DNA from: Rosistilla oblonga
GTDB taxonomy: Bacteria; Planctomycetota; Planctomycetia; Pirellulales; Pirellulaceae
Assembly: GCF_007751715.1 (NCBI RefSeq)
Contig: NZ_CP036292.1
Span: 3,410,001 to 3,474,000, forward strand
Direction of reading: 5' to 3'
Length of the DNA: 64,000 nt
Position 1 is the stretch's first letter. Each line of letters begins with the position of its first letter. Below, piece by piece: positions 34,844 through 43,440 of this stretch. The notes below the pieces were generated by a model. That model did no database searches and had not been told where the DNA came from. It saw only the letters and a program-made list of their open reading frames with translations. Made by a program: the position numbers and the translations under genes.

Positions 34844-36208
34844 ATGTCGAAACCCGATCGCACAAAGAAAACAGTCTCCACCGACGCCACGCGTTCGGAT
34901 TCATCGCGACGGAAGTTCATGCAAAGCTCCAGCCTGTTACTGGCTGGCGGTGCGGTTGCGGGCGGGCTGAGCGTGGCTCGCGCGGCCCACAGCTTCGGCA
35001 GCGACACGATCCGCGTCGGGTTGATCGGATGTGGCGGACGGGGAACCGGCGCGGTGACTCAGGCATTGAGCACCGTCGATGGCGAAGTTCGTTTGACGGC
35101 GATGGGAGATCTGTTCGAAGACCGCATGCAGACAGCGTTTCGGACGATCAAGAGCAAGCATCCCGACCGCGTCGATGTCACCCGTGACACGCGGTTCGTC
35201 GGCTTCGACGCCTATCAAAAAGTGCTGCAAGCCGATGTCGACGTCGTGATCCTGGCGACCCCTCCCGGTTTCCGGCCCTTGCATTTCGAAGCGGCTGTTG
35301 ACGCCGGCAAACATGTCTTCATGGAGAAGCCGGTCGCCACCGATGCTCCGGGCGTGCGACGCGTGCTGGCGGCCAACGCAATTGCAAAACATAACGGTCT
35401 GGCGGTCAGCGTCGGCCTACAACGCCACCACGAAGCCCGCTATCGCCAGTGCGTCGCTCAACTGCACGGCGGCATGATCGGCGACGTGATCATGTCCCGC
35501 GCCTACTGGAACGGATCGGGAATTTGGGTCCGGCCGCGGCAGCAAAACGATACCGAACTGCAGTACCAGTGTCGCAACTGGTACTACTTCAACTGGCTCT
35601 GCGGCGATCACATCACCGAACAGCACGTCCATAATCTCGACGTGATCAACTGGGTGATGGACGGTTTCCCCGTGGAAGCTCAAGGCCAAGGAGGCCGCCA
35701 AGTTCGGACCGGCGAGGATACCGGTCAGATCTTCGACCACCACTTTGTCGAATACACCTACGACGGTGGGGCGAAACTGATCAGCCAATGCCGGCACATG
35801 AAAGGCTGTTGGAACAGCGTCGGCGAATACGTTCACGGCACCCGCGGTTATGCGATTGTCAACAAAGCCGAAATCTACGATCACCAAGACAATCTGATCT
35901 GGAAGAGCGATGCGGCGGTCGAACAGGGGAAGGGCTGGCAGCAACAGCATCACGATCTGTTCGCCGCGCTGCGACGCGGCGAATCGCCGAACGAAGCCGA
36001 TTATGGTGCGCACAGCACGATGACCGCGATCATGGGGCGAATGGCCACCTACGGCGGTAAAGTTGTCCGCTGGGACGATGCGATTCACAGCGACATCGCC
36101 TTGGCCGATTTCGATTCCTTGCGATCGTGGGACGATGTTCCGCCGGTCCTGCCTGCCGACGACGGCTCGTATCCCGTCGCGGTGCCGGGTAAAACCATCG
36201 TCGTCTGA
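34844..36208 (+). CDS. Tat-exported Gfo/Idh/MocA oxidoreductase
   Basis: A 454-residue NAD(P)-dependent oxidoreductase. A twin-arginine signal (SSRRKFMQ at about 19-26, then a hydrophobic stretch ending SVARA) directs folded export. The Rossmann domain has VGLIGCGGRGTG, VVILATPPGFRPLH and the FMEKPVATDAPG motif with the catalytic EKP Lys; the second domain has the family WYYFNWLCGDHITEQHVHNLDV stretch. Substrate is probably a sugar or inositol derivative. It is divergent from hpt. Confidence 0.9.
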   Translation: MSKPDRTKKTVSTDATRSDSSRRKFMQSSSLLLAGGAVAGGLSVARAAHSFGSDTIRVGLIGCGGRGTGAVTQALSTVDGEVRLTAMGDLFEDRMQTAFRTIKSKHPDRVDVTRDTRFVGFDAYQKVLQADVDVVILATPPGFRPLHFEAAVDAGKHVFMEKPVATDAPGVRRVLAANAIAKHNGLAVSVGLQRHHEARYRQCVAQLHGGMIGDVIMSRAYWNGSGIWVRPRQQNDTELQYQCRNWYYFNWLCGDHITEQHVHNLDVINWVMDGFPVEAQGQGGRQVRTGEDTGQIFDHHFVEYTYDGGAKLISQCRHMKGCWNSVGEYVHGTRGYAIVNKAEIYDHQDNLIWKSDAAVEQGKGWQQQHHDLFAALRRGESPNEADYGAHSTMTAIMGRMATYGGKVVRWDDAIHSDIALADFDSLRSWDDVPPVLPADDGSYPVAVPGKTIVV

Positions 36209-36256
36209 TCGATCAGAACGACATTCCCTAAGGCTTCAAGGACGAGGAACACCGCT

Positions 36257-38419
36257 GTGGCGAAAGCGACAAAGCAATCCGATCGCGTGCAAACGCTGGA
36301 ACGGATCATCGCCCATCTGGACACGCAGTACGAACAAGGGATCGCGTGTACGCATCCCGACACCGGCGTGTTGGTCAGCGATGGCGAATACGATGCGCTG
36401 CGTCGCGAACTGCAGACGCTGAATCCTCAGTCGACGCTTTTCGAGACAGCGACCGCGTCGCAGTTGGAGAGTGCGGTTGCGAAGGTCGTCCACGATCCGC
36501 CGCTGACGTCGATCGAAAAGGCGAGCCACGAAGATCTTGCCGTGCAGCAGCAGATGCTGTTCAAATGGCTCCGCGGCGCCGACGACGCAGCCGTCGCGGA
36601 AGCTCCCGCCGGCGAACTGTTTGCCGACACGTTGCCCGACGATCTGATCACCGTCGACGGGATGAGCTACGACGGCCAGCCAGTCGTCTACAGTCCCGAT
36701 CGGTTCTACGCGGCTTACAAGCTCGATGGCGTGGCGATCGCTCTTTATTACGAACAGGGAAAACTGGTCCGCGCCGGGCTGCGACCGCGCGACGGGATCA
36801 ACGGCGAAGATGTCACGGCGCAGGTGCGTTATGTTGCCGGCGTTCCGGATAGGCTTCCCAAGAAGATCAGTTGCTCGATCCGGGGCGAACTGATCTGCAA
36901 GCTCTCCGACTTCGAAAAGGTGCAGTCCGAGTTGGCCGACGAAGGGGAGAAGTTGCGAGCGAATCCGCGGAACCACACCGCCGGTGGGATTCGCCAATTC
37001 AAGAACCCCGAAAAAACCGCGCGGATGCGGATCAGCTTCATCGCTTACACGATCGAAGCGCTCGACCATCCACCTTATAAGACCGAGATCGAGCGGGCTC
37101 GATGGTGTCAGGAAACGTTGGGGATCAACTATATCGAGCCCCAACCGTTTCGCTTCGAGAACCTGCAGGCGATGGAAGATGCCGTGCCAACTCTCGATTT
37201 CGAAGTCGACGGCGTCGTGATCGGAGTCAACAATCTCGAGGATCAGGAACAACTGGGACGCCACGGCGATCCGCGGACTGGCAATCCGAAAGGGAAGATC
37301 GCCTGGAAGTTTCGCGAGGAGGAAGCGACGCCGGTGATCCGCGACATCCAGTGGCAGACCGGTCGGACCGGCAAGATCGTCGCCGTGGCGATCTTCGATC
37401 CGGTCCGTTTGGCCGGCACCAACGTGACCCGTGCGACACTGCACAACGCCGGATTTATGCTCCGCAATCAGATCACGATCGGGTCGACGATCGCCGTTCG
37501 CAAAGCGGGGAAGATCATCCCCAAAGTGACCGGCGTGATCGCGGGGCAAGGGGAGCCGCAGTTTCCCGAACAGTGTCCGGCTTGCAAAGCGAAGACCCAG
37601 CTGCAGCAAGGGGGAACCGAAGAGATGCTGGAACTGGTCTGCCCCAACCCCGATTGCTCGGCGCAAAACGTCCACGGGCTGTGTCATTATCTGAGCACCT
37701 TTGGCGTCGTCGGCTTAGGGGAGAGCCGCGTGCGGACGATGGTCGAAGGGGGCAAGGTCGCGACGCACGCCGATTTCTATCGCTTGGAATTGGAAGACGC
37801 GATGGAATGTGGGCTGACGGAACGTCAGTCGCTGTTGGCACTGGCGGCGGTCCACATGATCCCTGCTCCCGACAAGATGAAAAACGACGAGCTGGGGATC
37901 GCGATCGCGACGGCTCGGCAATCGAAGAAACAGGTTCCGTTGTGGCAGCTGTTTGCGGCGTTTGGCATCGAAGCGGCGGGCAAGTCGGCTGGCAAAGCGC
38001 TCGAAGATCACTTCAGCAGCTTCGATGCGATCCGCGCCGCCACGGTCCAGCAACTTATCGAAGTTGGCGACGTCGGCGAAAAGACAGCCGAGACGGTCTC
38101 CAGCTACTTGTCGACCAACGCCGCAGCGATCGACGACCTGCTGAATTACGTCGAACCTCAGTCGCCGAAAACGGGGCTGCTGACCGGCAAGAACTTCTGC
38201 TTCAGCGGCGGCTTTCCCGAGGGGAAGCGTCACTGGGAACAGCGCGTCGAAGAACTCGGCGGCAAGTGTTCCGGCAGCGTCTCTAAGAAGACTCACTACC
38301 TGGTCGCCGGAACCGCCAGCGGATCGAAGAGCGAAAAAGCGGAGAAGCTTGGGATCCCAATCATCGATACCGACCAGCTGCAGAAGATGATCCAGGCTGG
38401 CGCGGAAACCGATGCATAG
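36257..38419 (+). CDS. ligA: NAD-dependent DNA ligase, divergent form
   Basis: A 720-residue LigA. An N-terminal Ia-like stretch (VSDGEYDALRREL) precedes the adenylation domain, whose catalytic Lys is K155 in the motif KLDG (family usually KxDG), with RGELIC and DGVVIGVN later. The OB, zinc-finger (CPAC...CPNPDC, four Cys), helix-hairpin-helix and C-terminal BRCT domains are present. Compared with usual LigA there is an insertion before KLDG (about residues 96-150) and the start of the adenylation domain is unlike housekeeping LigA. It may be a second, specialised ligase; no other ligase is in view. It follows the oxidoreductase by 48 bases. Confidence 0.88.
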   Translation: MAKATKQSDRVQTLERIIAHLDTQYEQGIACTHPDTGVLVSDGEYDALRRELQTLNPQSTLFETATASQLESAVAKVVHDPPLTSIEKASHEDLAVQQQMLFKWLRGADDAAVAEAPAGELFADTLPDDLITVDGMSYDGQPVVYSPDRFYAAYKLDGVAIALYYEQGKLVRAGLRPRDGINGEDVTAQVRYVAGVPDRLPKKISCSIRGELICKLSDFEKVQSELADEGEKLRANPRNHTAGGIRQFKNPEKTARMRISFIAYTIEALDHPPYKTEIERARWCQETLGINYIEPQPFRFENLQAMEDAVPTLDFEVDGVVIGVNNLEDQEQLGRHGDPRTGNPKGKIAWKFREEEATPVIRDIQWQTGRTGKIVAVAIFDPVRLAGTNVTRATLHNAGFMLRNQITIGSTIAVRKAGKIIPKVTGVIAGQGEPQFPEQCPACKAKTQLQQGGTEEMLELVCPNPDCSAQNVHGLCHYLSTFGVVGLGESRVRTMVEGGKVATHADFYRLELEDAMECGLTERQSLLALAAVHMIPAPDKMKNDELGIAIATARQSKKQVPLWQLFAAFGIEAAGKSAGKALEDHFSSFDAIRAATVQQLIEVGDVGEKTAETVSSYLSTNAAAIDDLLNYVEPQSPKTGLLTGKNFCFSGGFPEGKRHWEQRVEELGGKCSGSVSKKTHYLVAGTASGSKSEKAEKLGIPIIDTDQLQKMIQAGAETDA

Positions 38420-38574
38420 GCAAAAACTTTTCACGCGTTAGAGTTCTTCTGCTTGGACTCGAAACGCTACACTAATTTGTTCGGCTGTAGATGATGGCCG
38501 CGACGAAGCCGCCTAACTGCCGCAAGTTTCCTGTCCACGCAACCCCATCCCGGCCATCGAGGGTCGCCAACACG

Positions 38575-39540
38575 ATGCAATATTTTTTAAGACTCTCGGT
38601 CCTGGTCTGTATCGCCACGAGTGGTTTCTGCACTGCGGAAGAGCCTGCCGACAAAACCAATGCCCGCTTCCAACAGGCGGCCGATCGAACGTTTAAAGCC
38701 TTCGATCGCGAGGAGGAACAAACGTGGCAGCGTCCGTTCTTCTTTATGCAAATGGCCGATACGCAGTACGGCTTCTTCAGCGGCAACAAGGGCTTCGATC
38801 AAGAAGTTGATCTGGTGCGCCGGGCTGTCGAGCATATCAACCGCCTGCGGCCGCGGTTTGTGATCGTCTGTGGCGATCTCACAAATGCGACGCCAGAGCA
38901 TCCGCGTTATCGAGAACAGGTTGCCCAGTACCATCGCGACTTTTCCGAAGTCGATGCGGAGATCCCGTTGGTCTGTGTGTGTGGGAATCACGACGTCGGC
39001 AACCGACCTACTGCCCAGTCGATCGCCCATTACAAGGAAAACTTCGGCGACGACTATTTTTCGTTTTGGGTCGGCGGCGTCTGCAACATCGTCCTCAACT
39101 CCAGCGTCCTCAAAGATCCCAAAGACGCTCCCGAGGTCTTGGCCGCTCAGCAAACGTGGCTCCAACAACAACTGCAAGAAGCAAACGCGGCAAAGGCGAA
39201 ACACATCCTGATGTTTCAGCATCACCCGCTGTTTCTGGCGGAAGAGGATGAGCCCGATCAATACTTCAACATTCCGCTGCAGCGGCGAACGCCTTTGCTG
39301 GCCCAACTGAAGCAGGCAGATGTCCGCGCGGTCTTCGCCGGACACTACCACCGCAACGCTTACGGCACCGCCGGATCGATGGAAATGATCACCACCGGTC
39401 CCGTCGGCCGTCCGCTGGGGAAAGATCTGTCGGGCTTTCGCATCGTGACGGTGCATGAGACGGGAATCGAACATCGATACTGGGGGATGGACGACGTCCC
39501 AGAGAAGATCGAAATCGAGACGACATCCGACGCGCGATAG
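38575..39540 (+). CDS. Secreted metallophosphoesterase (calcineurin-like)
   Basis: A 321-residue phosphoesterase with an N-terminal signal (hydrophobic to about residue 20, ending TSGFCTAEE). All family metal motifs are present: MADTQYG (where many members have D-x-H), VCGDLTNA, CGNHDVG, FQHHP and GHYHRN. It is likely periplasmic and hydrolyses phosphate esters. ATG at 38575 is chosen since it begins the signal peptide; an in-frame ATG at 38491 adds 28 residues before it. The next 470 bases are a repeat-rich gap. Confidence 0.88.
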   Translation: MQYFLRLSVLVCIATSGFCTAEEPADKTNARFQQAADRTFKAFDREEEQTWQRPFFFMQMADTQYGFFSGNKGFDQEVDLVRRAVEHINRLRPRFVIVCGDLTNATPEHPRYREQVAQYHRDFSEVDAEIPLVCVCGNHDVGNRPTAQSIAHYKENFGDDYFSFWVGGVCNIVLNSSVLKDPKDAPEVLAAQQTWLQQQLQEANAAKAKHILMFQHHPLFLAEEDEPDQYFNIPLQRRTPLLAQLKQADVRAVFAGHYHRNAYGTAGSMEMITTGPVGRPLGKDLSGFRIVTVHETGIEHRYWGMDDVPEKIEIETTSDAR

Positions 39541-39635
39541 GTCTGACGCACGTCGTTGTTGCTGCAAAATTGGGTGCGACTCGGCACCGGTTGCGGATCC
39601 ATATCGATAAATTGTTCTGTCGTTGTAGCCACCGA

Positions 39636-39912
39636 GCGGTGGGACGTTAAACTCAATACGGTTCAGCGAAGGAGCCTCGGACCGTCGAAAGAATTAGCGG
39701 CGGGATGTCGCGGACGAGGTTACGAGTCCCAGCGATTTGGTCTGATGCAAAAGGACTCGTAACCTCGTCCACTACACGCTTCGTTGAACGGTATTGCGTT
39801 TAACCGCGTGCCCAGCAGGCCGCGCGTCCACCGCGACAAACGCATGTCGTAAACGCGCGGGGCGTTGCCACCGCGGTTAAACGAAGCGTAGTGAACGGTG
39901 GGGCGTTAAACT
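39636..39912. repeat. Flanking direct and inverted repeats of the palindromic element
   Basis: A direct repeat flanks the region: 39636-39653 and 39895-39912 match at 16 of 18 bases (CGGTGGG-CGTTAAACT core). A second, 12-base perfect inverted repeat is CGTTTAACCGCG (39797-39808) and its complement at 39872-39883, sharing its left arm with the outer arm of the nested palindrome. Confidence 0.75.
39646..39804. repeat. Nested palindromic element
   Basis: Outer arms 39646-39671 and 39779-39804 are complementary at 23 of 26 positions. Inner arms 39712-39729 (GGACGAGGTTACGAGTCC) and 39753-39770 are perfectly complementary over 18 bases with a 23-base loop. Together they could fold into a long two-part hairpin. 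No open frame fits it. Confidence 0.85.
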
Positions 39913-40017
39913 GACAACCTCGAATCCCCAAAAGTCGAGGCGCAACACGCCGCTCCAATGAAGTACGTCTCTTCGGGGCGCTGGCGGTGAATTCTCTGGA
40001 AAAGGATGGAGTGAGTG

Positions 40018-40977
40018 ATGGAGCCGCGCGAGGCAATACTGAAAATTTCCGCCGCCATGAATGCGGCGGTGATCGGCCAGCAAGAGGTGGTGGAGCGGAT
40101 CCTGATTGCGCTGTTGGCCGACGGGCATGTTTTGATGGAAGGTTTTCCCGGGACGGCAAAAACGCGGTCTGTCAAGACGTTGTCGAAGCTTGTCGAAAGC
40201 GATTTCGGCCGCGTCCAATTCACTCCCGACCTGCTTCCTTCGGACGTCACCGGATCGGAGATCTACCGCGAGCAGGATGGATCGTTTGAGTTCCAACCCG
40301 GGCCGATCTTCGGCAATCTGATCCTCGCCGATGAGATCAACCGGGCTCCGGCAAAGGTCCAATCGGCGCTGCTCGAAGCGATGGAAGAACGCCAGGTGAC
40401 GGTCGCTGCCAAGTCGCACGCGTTGCCCGAGTTGTTCCTCGTCCTGGCGACGCAAAACCCGATCGAGCAAGAGGGAACGTACCCGTTGCCCGAAGCTCAG
40501 ATGGACCGCTTCCTGTTGTACGTTCGCGTCGATTACCCGGTCGGCGACAACGAAACCGCAATCCTGCGTCTGGTCCGTGGCGAGAAGTCGGGGGCAGCGG
40601 CCGAGCCGATCGCACCGCTGTCGCAAGAGGTGATCTTCGCCGCCAGAAAAGAGGTCTATGCGGTGCACGTCGCCGAGCCGGCGGAGAAATATATCGTCGA
40701 CCTGATCCTCGCGACGCGGAATCCGAAACAGTACGGCGATCAACTGGCGCGATGGATTCGCTTGGGGGCGAGCCCGCGGGGGACGCTGGCGTTGGACGCC
40801 GCAGCGCGAGCCCACGCTTGGTTGCAGGGGCAGGATTTCGTCTCGCCCGACAACATCCGCGCCGTCGCCGCCGCCTGCTTGGCGCATCGCATTCACCTAA
40901 CCTACGAAGCCGAAGCGGCGGGTGTTACGCGGGTCGAAGTGATCGAAGAACTGTTAAAGAACGTCGTCCCTGTATGA
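40018..40977 (+). CDS. MoxR-family AAA+ ATPase
   Basis: A 319-residue AAA+ ATPase. Walker A is EGFPGTAKT near residue 42-49 and Walker B LILADEINRAPAKVQSALLE near 105, with EEGTYPLPEAQMDRF-type arginine-finger region (read as QEGTYPLPEAQMDRF). MoxR proteins act as chaperone-like factors working with VWA-domain proteins of the same operon. ATG at 40018 is used with the purine-rich GGATGGAG site; a GTG lies directly before it. The stop overlaps the next start (ATGA), beginning an operon of seven genes. Confidence 0.95.
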   Translation: MEPREAILKISAAMNAAVIGQQEVVERILIALLADGHVLMEGFPGTAKTRSVKTLSKLVESDFGRVQFTPDLLPSDVTGSEIYREQDGSFEFQPGPIFGNLILADEINRAPAKVQSALLEAMEERQVTVAAKSHALPELFLVLATQNPIEQEGTYPLPEAQMDRFLLYVRVDYPVGDNETAILRLVRGEKSGAAAEPIAPLSQEVIFAARKEVYAVHVAEPAEKYIVDLILATRNPKQYGDQLARWIRLGASPRGTLALDAAARAHAWLQGQDFVSPDNIRAVAAACLAHRIHLTYEAEAAGVTRVEVIEELLKNVVPV

Positions 40978-41921
40978 GCCAGCCGATGAAAGCCCGGGTG
41001 ACGATTACGCTCGAAGACTTGATGATGCTCAAAGCCGATGCGCGCGGCTTTTCGCTGACGCCTCGCCAGCCGGTCGGTTCGCTGCTGGCCGGTCGGCATG
41101 CGTCGCGGCTGCGCGGGCGCGGGCTGATGTTCGAAGAACTGCGTCACTATCACCAAGGGGACGACATCCGGTTGATGGACTGGAAAGCGACAGCACGGCT
41201 GCGATCGCCCCACGTCCGCGTCTATTCTGAAGAACGCGAGCGGCCCGTTTTGATGGTCGTCGATCAACGGTCGCCGATGTTTTTTGGCAGCCGTCGGGCG
41301 ATGAAGTCGGTCGCGGCGGCAGAGGTCGCGGCGCTGGGATCTTGGCGTGCCTTGGACAGTGGCGATCGCGTCGGCGGTCTGGTCTTCAACGACCACGAGA
41401 TCGCCGAGGTGCGTCCGCATCGCAGCCAAAACCGCGTGCTGCAATTGTTCCACGAAGTCGTTCGATTGAATCAGCAGCTGGCGGATCCGAGCGCCAAGCA
41501 AAACGAAACCGCTGCCGGCGAGCAACCGATCCAACTGAACGCCGTTCTGGAACATGCGTTGCAGGTTGTGAAGCACGATCATTTGGTGGTCGTGATCAGC
41601 GATCTCGACGGTGCCGACGACCAGACGCAACAGCTGACCAGCCGGTTGGCGGCACACAACGATGTCTTAATCGTGGCGGTCTACGATCCGCTGGGGATCT
41701 CGATCAACGGGGCTCCAGGAATGCTGGCCCATGATCGCGGTCGGGTTTGGGAAATTTCGAACAGCCCCGGTTTTCGAGACGAGTTCCAAGCCTCGTTTCA
41801 ACGGCTGCTGGATCATTGGAAAGAGATCTTTCACGGCTTGCGAGTCCCGGTGTTGCCGATCTCCACCGCCTCGCCCGTCGCTCCGCAGATCCGGTCCCTC
41901 TTTGGCAATCAATCACGGTAA
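40974..41921 (+). CDS. DUF58 domain protein
   Basis: A 315-residue DUF58 protein. The hallmark LRHYHQGDDIRLMDWKATAR is present near residues 60-79, and the C-terminal part is VWA-like (VLMVVDQRSPM; VVVISDLDGADD). These proteins always travel with MoxR; they are thought to be MoxR partners or scaffolds. It overlaps moxR by four bases. The frame is open further upstream inside moxR, but the ATG at 40974 gives the usual start. Confidence 0.93.
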   Translation: MSQPMKARVTITLEDLMMLKADARGFSLTPRQPVGSLLAGRHASRLRGRGLMFEELRHYHQGDDIRLMDWKATARLRSPHVRVYSEERERPVLMVVDQRSPMFFGSRRAMKSVAAAEVAALGSWRALDSGDRVGGLVFNDHEIAEVRPHRSQNRVLQLFHEVVRLNQQLADPSAKQNETAAGEQPIQLNAVLEHALQVVKHDHLVVVISDLDGADDQTQQLTSRLAAHNDVLIVAVYDPLGISINGAPGMLAHDRGRVWEISNSPGFRDEFQASFQRLLDHWKEIFHGLRVPVLPISTASPVAPQIRSLFGNQSR

Positions 41922-41923
41922 CG

Positions 41924-42409
41924 ATGGACGACGCAACTAGCCTAGACCGTTTGCACGATATCGTCGTTCCGCCAGAGGTCCCTTGGTGGCCGCCGGCTCC
42001 GGGCTGGTACGCCGTGATGATCCTTGTCGCCGCAGGCGTGTTGGCGATCGCTTATCGTTCGTGGCGTCATTGGCAAGCGAATCGCTATCGGCGGGCGGCA
42101 CTGCAAGAGCTGCAGTCGGCCGATTCGGCGGCCTCGGTCTCGGAGATCTTGCGTCGAACCGCGCTGGCGATCCAACCGCGAGCCGAGATCGCCGATCTCG
42201 TCGGCGATCTTTGGGCGGCTTGGTTATCCGAAGCCGCTCCACTGCCGATGCCGGCCCAGGTCCGCGAGCAATTGGCATCGGCGATCTATCGCAAATCGGA
42301 AACGACCGACGAACTGAATTCGCTACGGGAATACGCCAGCGGCTGGATTCAAACGCATGAGATTCCGGCCGCCACGAACCCATTGCCGGAGGACCGCCAC
42401 GGATGCTGA
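41924..42409 (+). CDS. DUF4381 domain protein
   Basis: A 161-residue protein with the DUF4381 start LDRLHDIVVPPEVPWWPPAPGWY, one membrane helix (VMILVAAGVLAIAYRSW) and a helical cytoplasmic part. It is a standard member of MoxR/VWA operons, of unknown function. ATG at 41924 lies just after the DUF58 stop; the stop overlaps the next ATG by seven bases. Confidence 0.88.
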   Translation: MDDATSLDRLHDIVVPPEVPWWPPAPGWYAVMILVAAGVLAIAYRSWRHWQANRYRRAALQELQSADSAASVSEILRRTALAIQPRAEIADLVGDLWAAWLSEAAPLPMPAQVREQLASAIYRKSETTDELNSLREYASGWIQTHEIPAATNPLPEDRHGC

Positions 42410-43440
42410 CCTTCGACTACCTCTGGGTTTTCCTGCTGTTTCCCCTGCCGTGGTTGTTGCGCGCGTTGCTGCCGCCACGCCAGTCACAACAAGTATCGGT
42501 ACGCGTTCCGTTTGGCAATCGCTTGGCCGAAGCGATGGCCCGCAGTCCCGTTGCCGTGATCGCTGCGGCAGCGCCGACGCGTTGGATTCTGCCAGCGATT
42601 CTCTGGACGCTGGTCCTCGCCGCCGCCGCGCGGCCACAGTGGATCGAGCCGCCAATTACCAAGGAACTACCAACGCGCGATCTTCTGCTGTTGGTCGATC
42701 TGTCGGGATCGATGGACCAAAAAGACTTTACGAATAAGAGCGGTCAGAAAGTCGATCGGCTGGCGGCGGTCAAAGAGGTGCTGGGAGAGTTTCTCGACCG
42801 GCGTCAGGGAGATCGCGTCGGGTTAGTCGTCTTCGGCGACGCGGCCTATCTGCAAGCTCCGTTTTCGACCGACCTGGAGTTGTCGCGGCGTTTGTTGGAC
42901 GAATGCCAAGTCGGCATGGCGGGGCCACGGACCGCGTTGGGAGACGCCATCGGTTTAGGAGTTGGTTTGTTTGACGAGAGCGATGCTCAGGCGAAGACGA
43001 TCATCGCGCTGACCGATGGCAACGACACCAAGAGCAAGATTCCGCCGATCGAAGCGGCACGCGTCGCGGCGCAACGCGACATCCACATCCATACCGTCGC
43101 GATCGGCGATCCGACGACGGTCGGCGAGGATGTGTTGGACGAACAAGCGCTCCGCGACGTCGCATCGGCCACCGGCGGGGCTTACTTTTTTGCTGCCGAT
43201 AGGAAGAGCTTGGTGGGGATCTACGACGAATTGGACAAAATCGAAACTCGGAAAGTCAAAACGGTCAGCCATCGCCCACGCACCGATATTTACTACGTGC
43301 CGCTAGCGGTGGCGCTGCTGCTTTCGATGGCCAGCAAATTTGCCGCCGCCCTCTCTCGCCGGACTCCTCCGGAACTGGCCGCCCAAACGACAAGGATCCA
43401 CGTCAATCCGATCACTGGCAGTTTGGAGGTCGACGGATGA
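42403..43440 (+). CDS. VWA domain membrane protein (BatA-like)
   Basis: A 345-residue protein with two N-terminal membrane segments, a VWA domain and a C-terminal helix (VPLAVALLLSMASKF). The MIDAS metal site is intact: D99-L-S101-G-S103, followed by a later TALGDAIG Thr and ALTDGND Asp. This is the BatA layout of Bacteroides aerotolerance operons. It overlaps DUF4381 upstream and the next VWA gene downstream. Confidence 0.92.
   Translation: MLTFDYLWVFLLFPLPWLLRALLPPRQSQQVSVRVPFGNRLAEAMARSPVAVIAAAAPTRWILPAILWTLVLAAAARPQWIEPPITKELPTRDLLLLVDLSGSMDQKDFTNKSGQKVDRLAAVKEVLGEFLDRRQGDRVGLVVFGDAAYLQAPFSTDLELSRRLLDECQVGMAGPRTALGDAIGLGVGLFDESDAQAKTIIALTDGNDTKSKIPPIEAARVAAQRDIHIHTVAIGDPTTVGEDVLDEQALRDVASATGGAYFFAADRKSLVGIYDELDKIETRKVKTVSHRPRTDIYYVPLAVALLLSMASKFAAALSRRTPPELAAQTTRIHVNPITGSLEVDG

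Larger units (their letters stand above)
39541..40017. other. Intergenic region with nested palindromes, upstream of moxR
   Basis: A 477-base gap. Nearly all of 39636-39912 consists of inverted and direct repeats (separate entries). The last ~100 bases (39913-40017) lead into the moxR operon, ending with GGATGGAG before the ATG at 40018, and should hold its promoter; no canonical -35/-10 pair was recognised. Confidence 0.5.

Noticed and set aside
36236-37687. Minus-strand 483-codon frame
   Set aside because: Antisense to ligA and without domain similarity.
39712-39770. Perfect inverted repeat considered as insertion sequence ends
   Set aside because: The enclosed 23 bases cannot encode a transposase, so it is not a full insertion sequence; a MITE-like or structural element remains possible.
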